From: Spirochaetia bacterium
GTDB taxonomy: Bacteria > Spirochaetota > Leptospiria > Turneriellales > JAOUOS01
Assembly: GCA_029880265.1 (NCBI GenBank)
Contig: JAOUOT010000012.1
Location: forward strand, 28,125 to 92,124
DNA: 64,000 bases
Reading direction: 5' to 3'
Under the pieces are notes generated by a model. It did no database searches, had not been told where the DNA came from, and worked only from the letters and a program-made list of their open reading frames with translations. Both the position numbers and the translations under genes were made by a program. This document shows positions 9,036 to 16,556 of the stretch, one piece after another (position 1 is the stretch's first letter; each line of letters starts with the position of its first letter).

Positions 9036-9087
9036 AAATTACGTCAAATTACTGGAATTCACATAATTATACTTTACAAATTACGTC
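9036..9087. repeat. direct repeat of a 10-mer upstream of the TPR lipoprotein gene
   Basis: AAATTACGTC occurs at 9036-9045 and again at 9078-9087. The copies are 42 bp apart start to start, about four helical turns, in the gap before the TPR lipoprotein/dprA operon. They could be half-sites for a regulator, but chance in AT-rich DNA is also possible. Confidence 0.25.
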
Positions 9088-9133
9088 TATTTTTATATTG
9101 CTCATTAAACTCGTAAAACACATGGCGGTGAAA

Positions 9134-9946
9134 ATGAAAATATTTTTAAATAATGTCGCAAAAATCAATTTTTTTTTTATAATTTCTATTTCTTTGCTTT
9201 TATCTTCATGTCAATGGGAAGACGTCAAAAATTGGGTTTTAAACTGGCAAAAAAAAGAAATAGAAAGACGCTACGGCAAATCTTCTGAATTAAACAGCGG
9301 AAAAATTCCCGAATGGCAAGAAGAAATACGGGAATATGAAAATATTATAAACGAAAAGGTTGAAGCGGGCGCAAAGGCGGGTCATTTATATAGAAAAATC
9401 GGCGAATCTTACGCGCTAATGAGCGCTTTTGAGCTTTGCATTGAAAATCTAAATAAAGCAATTTCGATGGGCTATACAGACGCCGATGTATTTTTTTCAT
9501 TAGGCATATGCCAGGCCAATCTTTCGAGAAAACACAATTGGAACCATTCACACGCCAAAGAAGCCGAAAAATCTTTTCTTAAATGCCTTAATCTAGATAA
9601 TGGTTTTGATAAGGCTAAATTTGAACTTTCATTAATTTATTTTTACGGTTTTTCAAAAAACAATCCTTATCGCGTTTTATCGGGATACTTAACCATTGAA
9701 CAAATTGAATATCAAAAACACGCCGTTACGCTTATGAATGAATATCAGTTTCACCGGCCTGACGATCAACGCTCTTATTTCGCTCTTTCGGGTATGCATA
9801 AAATAATGGGAAACATCTCTTTATCGATTAAATCTTTAGAAGACTTAAAAACACATCTTGAATCAGAATATCCAAAAGAATATCATAACTTAGACGTCTA
9901 CAAGAAAGCTGTAGAAAACATTTCTCTGCTTCAAAAAAATCTATGA
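9134..9946 (+). CDS. TPR lipoprotein
   Basis: 270 aa from the ATG at 9134, chosen because GGCGGTG lies just upstream; a TTG at 9098 would add 12 residues. The N-terminus is a lipoprotein signal with lipobox LLSSC, giving C26 as the lipidated residue. The mature part holds two or three TPR-like helix pairs (for example GESYALMSAFELCIENLNKA and the repeat after it). It is probably an envelope-anchored scaffold of unknown partner. Its stop overlaps the dprA start (ATGA at 9943-9946), so the two are translationally coupled. Confidence 0.75.
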   Translation: MKIFLNNVAKINFFFIISISLLLSSCQWEDVKNWVLNWQKKEIERRYGKSSELNSGKIPEWQEEIREYENIINEKVEAGAKAGHLYRKIGESYALMSAFELCIENLNKAISMGYTDADVFFSLGICQANLSRKHNWNHSHAKEAEKSFLKCLNLDNGFDKAKFELSLIYFYGFSKNNPYRVLSGYLTIEQIEYQKHAVTLMNEYQFHRPDDQRSYFALSGMHKIMGNISLSIKSLEDLKTHLESEYPKEYHNLDVYKKAVENISLLQKNL

Positions 9947-10890
9947 TTAATTCTTCTAAAGAAAATGATATTCTAGCGCTTGCTTTGCATTTAAAGGGTT
10001 TTTGTTTTTCTGAAAAATATCAAAGAAAAATAGCTTTGAATTCTCTTTCTTTCGTCGAGTTCTCAAAAATCCTTTTAGCAAACGATTATAACCAATATTT
10101 TGATATGGCAGTTGAAAGTTTTTACGATTTAACCAGTCAAAACATTAATTTCTTGCCCTTTTTTAACGAGTTTTATCCCGAAAATCTCAGACATATAAAA
10201 AATGCGCCTTTTGGTCTTTTTGCCTGCGGTAACTTATCATTGTTAAACAATAAGAATAATTTTATCAGTATTGTAGGCACCCGAAATCCTTCGGCTCTTT
10301 CAATACATTATACTAAATTTATTTCTGATTATTTAAGCTCTCAAAATATCACGATCGTATCGGGTATGGCTTCTGGGATTGATTCTGCATGCCATCGCGC
10401 CGCGCTTGAAAAACAGGGGGGCACCATTGGAGTTATAGCCCACGGATTTAATCATATATACCCTCAAAAAAATCATGATTTGTTTTTCAAAGCCAAAACC
10501 TCAGAGTCAAATTATAATATATTGTTATTAAGCGAATATGCGATAGACGTTAAGCCAAAGAATTTTCATTTTCCAAGACGCAATCGAATTATCTCGGGAA
10601 TCTCAAAAAATTTAATCTTCATAGAAGGCGGGGTTAAAAGCGGCGCCGTTATTACCGTTAAATATGCCCTTGATCAAGGCAGAGAAATATATGTTTTTGA
10701 TCATCCTTATCTGAAGAATAACGAAGGGGGTCAGCTTCTCATTAATGAAGGGGCCTATAAATTAGACGATTATTTCAAAATCGAGGTATTTTCTGATAGT
10801 CAACACCGTGTAAATTCCGCTAATTACTTGGGCAATAGTCTATGGTGCCGCATTCATGAACCGTCTTATTTTCCGTTTTCTCTTTCATAA
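9943..10890 (+). CDS. dprA: DNA-processing protein DprA/Smf
   Basis: 315 aa. The DprA Rossmann-like core is clear: SIVGTRNPS, VSGMASGIDSACHRAALE, GFNHIYPQKN, FPRRNRIISGIS and GAVITVKYALDQGREIYVF in the expected order. DprA loads RecA onto incoming single-stranded DNA during transformation and is also widely kept in non-competent bacteria. The protein is short at the C-terminus and seems to lack a winged-helix DML1 domain. Its 3' end overlaps the convergent polysaccharide deacetylase gene by 25 nt (10866-10890). Confidence 0.92.
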   Translation: MINSSKENDILALALHLKGFCFSEKYQRKIALNSLSFVEFSKILLANDYNQYFDMAVESFYDLTSQNINFLPFFNEFYPENLRHIKNAPFGLFACGNLSLLNNKNNFISIVGTRNPSALSIHYTKFISDYLSSQNITIVSGMASGIDSACHRAALEKQGGTIGVIAHGFNHIYPQKNHDLFFKAKTSESNYNILLLSEYAIDVKPKNFHFPRRNRIISGISKNLIFIEGGVKSGAVITVKYALDQGREIYVFDHPYLKNNEGGQLLINEGAYKLDDYFKIEVFSDSQHRVNSANYLGNSLWCRIHEPSYFPFSLS

Positions 10891-11639
10891 ATCTGCAGAA
10901 AATTTTTCACCATATTTACCGGTTGCGGCTGCTGAACGGTAATTCGTCTTAATATCTTGTTTTTCAATGAATTATCGGCCAATCCGTAATCTGTTGAAAC
11001 TTGAATTTTATATCCCGCATTTTTAACGTATTCATACATATCGATGGTATATTTACCATATGGCCAAGCGAAAGACATTATCTCTTTTTTGGTATAATAT
11101 TCCAATTTCTTTTTTGAAAAATATATTTCTTTATAAAATTTTGGTTTGTCTTTCTGCCAATAGGCTATAACATTATCATGAGATAAGGTATGACTTCCTA
11201 TCTCAAGTTCGTCGGGAAGTTCAGCTAATTGTCGATAAAAACTTGAACTATCTTCATATCTATCTGTATATATAAAATAAGTGGCCCCAAAATTGTATTG
11301 TTTTAAAAGAGGGGTTATAATCTCAATTATAGATTTAAATCCGTCGTCAAATGTTATTATTACAGGTTTTTTTTTTGATTTTCTTTTTTTTGTTAAATAC
11401 CATTCTTTAAGGGAATATACATCATATTTTGGTTTTAAGATATTTAATATATTGATAAATTCTTGTTTTGTTATTGAATATTTTCCCTCTCCGTCAATAT
11501 CGTGAAAGCATAAAATAAGCGTTTTTTCTTTATATAAGTCTTTTTTAACGCGGGATGTATTCGCAGGTATTACCGCGAAAATAAAAAAAAATATAATTAT
11601 TATAATAAAACCGTTTGACTTATTCTTTAATGTTTTCAT
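10866..11639 (-). CDS. polysaccharide deacetylase (NodB/CE4 family), exported
   Basis: 257 aa. A strongly hydrophobic segment (about residues 11-26) marks a signal peptide or membrane anchor. NodB motifs are present: TFDDGF with D98 and D99, then SHTLSHD with metal-ligand histidines H150 and H154, then WPYGKY. CE4 enzymes remove N-acetyl groups from envelope glycans such as peptidoglycan or surface polysaccharide. It converges on dprA with overlapping 3' ends and is divergent from the Smr gene. Confidence 0.87.
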   Translation of the reverse strand: MKTLKNKSNGFIIIIIFFFIFAVIPANTSRVKKDLYKEKTLILCFHDIDGEGKYSITKQEFINILNILKPKYDVYSLKEWYLTKKRKSKKKPVIITFDDGFKSIIEIITPLLKQYNFGATYFIYTDRYEDSSSFYRQLAELPDELEIGSHTLSHDNVIAYWQKDKPKFYKEIYFSKKKLEYYTKKEIMSFAWPYGKYTIDMYEYVKNAGYKIQVSTDYGLADNSLKNKILRRITVQQPQPVNMVKNFLQIYERENGK

Positions 11640-11669
11640 AGTTAAACCTTTAATTTATTTTCGATCAAT

Positions 11670-11948
11670 ATGTATAAAATTTATATAAGAAAAATGCGTT
11701 TTGAAGAAGCAAAAAATAAATTTCTGCAAGAAATTGAGCATTGCTTTGCCCGAGGCATTGAATTTGTTGAAGTTATACACGGCATAGGAACATATACTTT
11801 AAGAAATATGGTATTAAATGAAATCAATAACATTGAGTATATCGAATTATTCAATCCTCTTGAATATTCGATGAATCCCGGCAGCCTCAAGTTGGTTATT
11901 AAAACGCCGGATAAATATACTCTTTATAAATATATTGAGAGAGAATAA
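11670..11948 (+). CDS. stand-alone small Smr-domain protein
   Basis: 92 aa, almost entirely one Smr (small MutS-related) domain. The signature EVIHGIGTYTLRNMV matches the HGxGxxxLR core of the family, and the N-terminal helix (RFEEAKNKFLQEIEHC) also fits. Smr domains bind or cut nucleic acid; stand-alone versions are common and mostly uncharacterised. It starts 30 nt from the divergent deacetylase gene and ends 17 nt from convergent ribE. Confidence 0.75.
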   Translation: MYKIYIRKMRFEEAKNKFLQEIEHCFARGIEFVEVIHGIGTYTLRNMVLNEINNIEYIELFNPLEYSMNPGSLKLVIKTPDKYTLYKYIERE

Positions 11949-11965
11949 TTTTATTAATATTGATT

Positions 11966-12562
11966 TTATCGGTTTTTATTTCGATAATTTTGTATATGAT
12001 CCATTGCTTTTACAATGTAATCTGTTTCGATATTCACATCATATCCAGAAATCCAATGAGAGATATTTGTTCTTTTAACCGTTTCAGGAATAATCTGTAC
12101 CCGAAATCTATCATTTTCCAGTATTTCATGTATAGTTAAACTAATACCGTCTAATGTGACCGAACCTTTAGGAATAATGTATTCAGATTGATATTGCAAT
12201 ATTATATCCCAGTAACCCTCGTGTTTTTCGACATCTTTTACCCCGCAAAGGTTTTCAACATGTCCCTGTACAATATGCCCCCCAAATCTTCCGTCTGCAG
12301 CTAAAGGCCTTTCAAGATTTATGATATCTTTTTCAATCAGATTATTGAGATTAGTTAATTTTAATGTTTCGGGTACTGAAAAAACTGTAAATTCTTTTTC
12401 AGAGGCGTTTTCTACGGTTTGGCATACTCCGTTTATGGCAATGCTGTCGCCTGTTTTTAAATTTAATTCTAATTTGCCAGAATCAATAACAAACCTTTTT
12501 CCGTTTGTTTCTTTGATTATCTTTTTAACGACTCCAGTACCTTCTATGATACCTGTAAACAT
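11966..12562 (-). CDS. ribE: riboflavin synthase, alpha chain
   Basis: 198 aa with the two lumazine-binding half-domains expected of riboflavin synthase. The first begins MFTGIIEGTG with GDSIAINGVCQTV. The second holds GGHIVQGHV and GSVTLDGISLT. It dismutates two 6,7-dimethyl-8-ribityllumazine molecules to riboflavin. It lies 36 nt downstream of tRNA-Gly on the same strand, leaving no room for an FMN riboswitch, so it may be expressed by readthrough. Confidence 0.95.
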   Translation of the reverse strand: MFTGIIEGTGVVKKIIKETNGKRFVIDSGKLELNLKTGDSIAINGVCQTVENASEKEFTVFSVPETLKLTNLNNLIEKDIINLERPLAADGRFGGHIVQGHVENLCGVKDVEKHEGYWDIILQYQSEYIIPKGSVTLDGISLTIHEILENDRFRVQIIPETVKRTNISHWISGYDVNIETDYIVKAMDHIQNYRNKNR

Positions 12563-12598
12563 ATTTAATTATCGGCGGGCTAAAGCTATTTTTATATT

Positions 12599-12669
12599 AG
12601 CGGGCGATGGGACTCGAACCCACTCTAAAAGCTTGGAAGGCTTTTGTGCTACCGTTACACCACGCCCGC
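12599..12669 (-). tRNA. tRNA-Gly (UCC)
   Basis: The minus strand folds as a 71-nt cloverleaf. The acceptor stem GCGGGCG pairs with CGCCCGC, the anticodon loop is CTTCCAA (anticodon TCC), and the T arm carries GGGTTCGAGTCCC. No CCA is encoded. It lies 9 nt after the actF stop on the same strand and may be processed from the complex III transcript. Confidence 0.96.
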
Positions 12670-12678
12670 CTTTTTTTA

Positions 12679-13848
12679 TTAATAAGTCTGGTGAAAATCC
12701 AGCGATTCTTGTAATTGCGGATCTCCTATAGGTACCTGATTTACTTTTGTGTAAGATGTAAGAATTACATAACCTGCAACTCCAACGGCTCCAAAAAACA
12801 GACCTGCTTCCATCCACTGGAATGGAAAGCCCAATGTCTTTGAATCTAAGAATCCGTATACCATCCAAATTACGTCTACAAATCCCATAAATAGGGCAAA
12901 CCATGCTACTTTTATTAATTTTTCTGGTTTTCTTTTAATTTCTCTAGATAATAGTATTAAAAAGATCACCACAAAATGGAATATCCATAATAACGGAGTA
13001 AACAATGCCCAGCCGTCTCTAAGTCTTCTTTCTAGATAGATCGTCTCTTCAGTTAAGTTTGCGTACCATGTAAGCATGTGTTGCGAGAGCGCGATATATG
13101 CCCAAAATGCCGTAAAAGCAAGTAAAAATCTTCCCAAATCATGCAAGTGTTCGGCATTTGCCTCTTTTAGCCCGCCATTTCTTTGAACGGTTACAACTAA
13201 GATAATAATTCCCGCAAACGTTGAAAAAACCATTCCCGCAAAAGCATAAATTATAAACATTGTAGTGTACCAATGCGGCTCAAGAGACATGACTAAATCA
13301 ATTGACGCAAACAAGAATGTATATGCAAAAATCAGCATATAAGCTGTGGCAACTTTGAGTAATGTTTTTTTTGCGTTAGGATCTTTAGTTTCATCCATTT
13401 TTAAAGAGATTTTTTTCATCCACCTGCCCATAAAAAACCATAGAACAACAAATATTACAATTCTTATTACAAATCCTGCAATATTTAAATACCAATGCTT
13501 CTGGTGAAGTATATGATCATTAGCCGCTTCAGGATGCGACCATTCATATAAATTTGGTATCCCTAAAAAAACGCCTAATAGTAATATGGCTATAACAGGT
13601 ATGATATTAACGCTAAGCTCAGGCAGTCTTCTTACAACTACAGACCATATTGATCCTGACATTACCTGTAAGGCGGTAAAAAATCCGCCTCCTAACGCCA
13701 GAATAATCAAGAAGAAAGTAAAGGCTAAAAATCCGGCCCATGCTCGCTGCGGTTGCACTATAAATCCGGCAACCAAAGATACCACTCCGACAGCAATAAA
13801 TGCTATCAATATATTTTTTATTTTTCCGGGTAATTCAAATTTTTTCAT
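12679..13848 (-). CDS. actF: alternative complex III subunit ActF
   Basis: 389 aa integral membrane protein with about ten hydrophobic segments. It matches ActF, the second quinol-side membrane subunit of alternative complex III (quinol:cytochrome c oxidoreductase). Its position at the end of the ActABCDE series and its length support the call. AGAGG precedes the ATG at the right spacing, and actE ends 10 nt upstream. The stop is followed within 9 nt by tRNA-Gly. Confidence 0.88.
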   Translation of the reverse strand: MKKFELPGKIKNILIAFIAVGVVSLVAGFIVQPQRAWAGFLAFTFFLIILALGGGFFTALQVMSGSIWSVVVRRLPELSVNIIPVIAILLLGVFLGIPNLYEWSHPEAANDHILHQKHWYLNIAGFVIRIVIFVVLWFFMGRWMKKISLKMDETKDPNAKKTLLKVATAYMLIFAYTFLFASIDLVMSLEPHWYTTMFIIYAFAGMVFSTFAGIIILVVTVQRNGGLKEANAEHLHDLGRFLLAFTAFWAYIALSQHMLTWYANLTEETIYLERRLRDGWALFTPLLWIFHFVVIFLILLSREIKRKPEKLIKVAWFALFMGFVDVIWMVYGFLDSKTLGFPFQWMEAGLFFGAVGVAGYVILTSYTKVNQVPIGDPQLQESLDFHQTY

Positions 13849-13858
13849 TTTAAACCTC

Positions 13859-14539
13859 TTACTTTTTAGCTTCTTCCTGTAGTTGCTTCACATAATGCGC
13901 GATGGCCCAACGATCTCTTTTTACAGGTATTTGTGAAATATAGCTGCTCATTGTGTTAATACCAACAGATACGGCGGCGTATATTCTTCCCACGGGCCAG
14001 GTTTCGCTTCTGCCGCGTGCTGTTGCGCCTACCGGAGCTTTATTTTTATCTTCTCTGACTAACGGTAATACATTCGCGTAAATTTTTAATCCCGGTTTGG
14101 GGTTTGGACCGATTACTACAGGCCCGTCAGCTTTACCCTTTAAACCATGACACGGAGAACAATATATATTAAATTTTTCTTTGCCTCTTTCTATTAAATC
14201 GGCATCTGGTTTAAATGGCGAAACCAAAACTCCTGCTCCGTTATTAGGAATGATTTTTGGTTCTGCGCACATTTCTAAACCGCTGCAGAATTTTTTACCT
14301 TGATCTGTAAGAGTACCTGTTATCGGGTTTTTAACATCTATCTCATAATGATAATCTGCCTTATATGGCCATGCCCCTACAGGGGGTAAAAAATTACCGT
14401 TTCTTTTACCCAAGTTGTCATATTTTTGTGCGTCAACGGCGGGAGAGTAAGCCATATCCATAAATATATATGTGTAATTTCTACAACCCGTCATTGATAA
14501 AAACAAGGCTATTGAAATAATGATACTTTTCTTAATCAT
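13859..14539 (-). CDS. actE: alternative complex III subunit ActE, monoheme cytochrome c lipoprotein
   Basis: 226 aa. A lipoprotein-like N-terminus ends in SMTGC. One heme-binding CSPCH lies in the C-terminal cytochrome c domain, followed by GxxGKADGP and a late methionine-containing stretch (TMSSYISQIP) that could give the sixth ligand. ActE carries electrons at the periplasmic face of the complex. A good AAGGAGC precedes the ATG, and 13 nt separate it from actD. Confidence 0.88.
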   Translation of the reverse strand: MIKKSIIISIALFLSMTGCRNYTYIFMDMAYSPAVDAQKYDNLGKRNGNFLPPVGAWPYKADYHYEIDVKNPITGTLTDQGKKFCSGLEMCAEPKIIPNNGAGVLVSPFKPDADLIERGKEKFNIYCSPCHGLKGKADGPVVIGPNPKPGLKIYANVLPLVREDKNKAPVGATARGRSETWPVGRIYAAVSVGINTMSSYISQIPVKRDRWAIAHYVKQLQEEAKK

Positions 14540-14552
14540 TTACTGCTCCTTA

Positions 14553-15131
14553 TTAATCTAAACTATTATCTGTAGGCGTAGCATCAACTTTGTGTATCTC
14601 TTTTGCCAGATCGCCTACAATTTTTTTAACTTCTTCTTTTGTCATATCATCGCCAATCCAAACAGAGCACATATCGCATGTTACCGTAGGACTAACCGGC
14701 CTTCTATGATTGTATCTTATTCCCAGTTTTCCCATTTTCCATACCGCTATTACCGTAGCGAATGAAGCAAATAAAATTGTCAATTCAAACATAATGGGAA
14801 TATAAGCGGGCCACGCAAAAGAAGGCTTACCGCCTATATTTAAGGGATAATCAACTAAATCGATATATGACATAGCTGAAAGGGCAAAAGTTGTTCCTGT
14901 AAAAGCCGCTATCATAGTTATCAACGTAAGCCATGACCTTTTAATGCCCATTGCTTTTTCAAGACCATGAACAGGAAACGGCGAAAAAGTATCAAACCTC
15001 TTAACGCCCGCTTTTCTGACCTTTTCAACGGCCTTTAACATATCAACGGCCGTTTTCACTTCAACAACCCAGCCTTTATCGGGTTCGTCAAATGTGAATA
15101 ATCCTTCTTTAATTTCTTTAAAACTTACCAT
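14553..15131 (-). CDS. actD: alternative complex III subunit ActD (DUF3341)
   Basis: 192 aa with two transmembrane helices (about residues 66-85 and 107-130) after a soluble N-terminal domain containing FDTFSPFPVHGLEKAMG, the hallmark of ActD/DUF3341. The sequence between the helices (SFAWPAYIPIMFE) is also typical. A CDMC pair near the C-terminus is noted; its role is unknown. It sits between actC and actE as usual. Confidence 0.9.
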   Translation of the reverse strand: MVSFKEIKEGLFTFDEPDKGWVVEVKTAVDMLKAVEKVRKAGVKRFDTFSPFPVHGLEKAMGIKRSWLTLITMIAAFTGTTFALSAMSYIDLVDYPLNIGGKPSFAWPAYIPIMFELTILFASFATVIAVWKMGKLGIRYNHRRPVSPTVTCDMCSVWIGDDMTKEEVKKIVGDLAKEIHKVDATPTDNSLD

Positions 15132-15146
15132 TTTAATGCTCCTATT

Positions 15147-16538
15147 TTAATGATGGCCCAACTCTTTAGCGACAAGATCGTTCGCTTCGTCCATTTTTAC
15201 TTCAGCAATGGCGATTGAAGGCAGTGTTCTTACAAACAGCAAGTACCAAGTGAAGAAAAATCCAAACGAGCCGACAAAAACGCCCCAGTCAACCCAGGTA
15301 GGAATAAACATATCCCAGCTTGAAGGCATGTAATCTCTGTGAAGCGAAGTAATAACAATTACAAAACGCTCAAACCACATACCAATATTTACGACAATTG
15401 ATATAAGAAACAGCACTACCACGTTAGTTCTCAATTTCTTAGACCACATAAAATGCGGCGAAACAACGTTTGCGGCAAACATGGTCCAGAATGCCCATGC
15501 ATAAGGGCCTTGTAATCTATTCATAAATACATACTGTTCTACTTTATTCGCGCTGTAAGCGGCAACTATAAATTCTGTGGTATAGGCAAATGATACCATC
15601 ATACCGGTTACCAAAATTATTATTCCCATATTCTCAAGATGTTTCATTGATATATATTCTTGAAGTTTAAATGCTTTTCGCGTGATAATCATAATCGTAA
15701 GAACCATCGCAAATCCCGAATAAATGGCACCGGCCACAAAGTAAGGAGGGAAAATAGTCGCATGCCAGCCCGGTATTACCGATGTAGCAAAGTCAAATGA
15801 TACAACCGTATGAACCGACAAAACAAGCGGAGTGGCCAATGAGGCTAGAACCATTACCATTTTTTCATAATGTATCCATGTTTTTCCTGAACCTACCCAG
15901 CCTATAGCTAAAATTCTTACAAAACCATATTTTAGTTTTCTTCCCCATGATGAAATTTTTCCTGGAACGTGTTCAAATTTCATTCTGTCTCTCATATTGG
16001 CCAAATCAGGAACTAATCCCATATACCAGAAGATTAATGAAACCGAAAAATATGTGCTTATTGCAAATACGTCCCATAATAAAGGAGACTTGAAGTTTAC
16101 CCACAAAGGACCCCTTTCATTCGGATACGGAAAGATAAAAAATACCATCCACGGTCTTCCCACGTGAATTAACGGGAACAATCCCGCTGTCATAACGGCA
16201 AATATAGTCATCGCTTCAGCCGCTCTGTTGATTGTGGTTCGCCATCTTTGTCTAAAAAGGTATAATATAGCAGAAATTAACGTTCCCGCGTGACCTATAC
16301 CAACCCAAAAAACAAAGTTAACAATATATAAACCCCAGTTTACCGGGTTGTTTAATCCCAAAAGGCCCAAACCTTCTACAAATGTCCAACCTACCAGCGT
16401 TATCATCATTAACGCAAGGGACAACATGATAGTAAATGTAAACCACCATAATTTACCGGGAAACCTTTCCATTGGCGAAAGGATATCCGTTTCAATTTGA
16501 ACGTTGCTTTTTCCTAAGCTGTAAATACTTGTACTCAT
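15147..16538 (-). CDS. actC: alternative complex III subunit ActC (NrfD-like quinol-binding membrane protein)
   Basis: 463 aa with about ten transmembrane segments. It belongs to the NrfD/PsrC family and contains the expected quinol-side landmarks, such as [23 protein letters not shown] and [11 protein letters not shown]. In alternative complex III this subunit oxidises quinol and passes electrons to the Fe-S clusters of ActB. It is 18 nt downstream of actB. Confidence 0.93.
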   Translation of the reverse strand: MSTSIYSLGKSNVQIETDILSPMERFPGKLWWFTFTIMLSLALMMITLVGWTFVEGLGLLGLNNPVNWGLYIVNFVFWVGIGHAGTLISAILYLFRQRWRTTINRAAEAMTIFAVMTAGLFPLIHVGRPWMVFFIFPYPNERGPLWVNFKSPLLWDVFAISTYFSVSLIFWYMGLVPDLANMRDRMKFEHVPGKISSWGRKLKYGFVRILAIGWVGSGKTWIHYEKMVMVLASLATPLVLSVHTVVSFDFATSVIPGWHATIFPPYFVAGAIYSGFAMVLTIMIITRKAFKLQEYISMKHLENMGIIILVTGMMVSFAYTTEFIVAAYSANKVEQYVFMNRLQGPYAWAFWTMFAANVVSPHFMWSKKLRTNVVVLFLISIVVNIGMWFERFVIVITSLHRDYMPSSWDMFIPTWVDWGVFVGSFGFFFTWYLLFVRTLPSIAIAEVKMDEANDLVAKELGHH

Positions 16539-16556
16539 AAATTCCCCTTCAACTTA

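Noticed and set aside
12563..12598. FMN riboswitch before ribE
   Set aside because: Only 36 nt lie between tRNA-Gly and ribE, too short for an RFN element.
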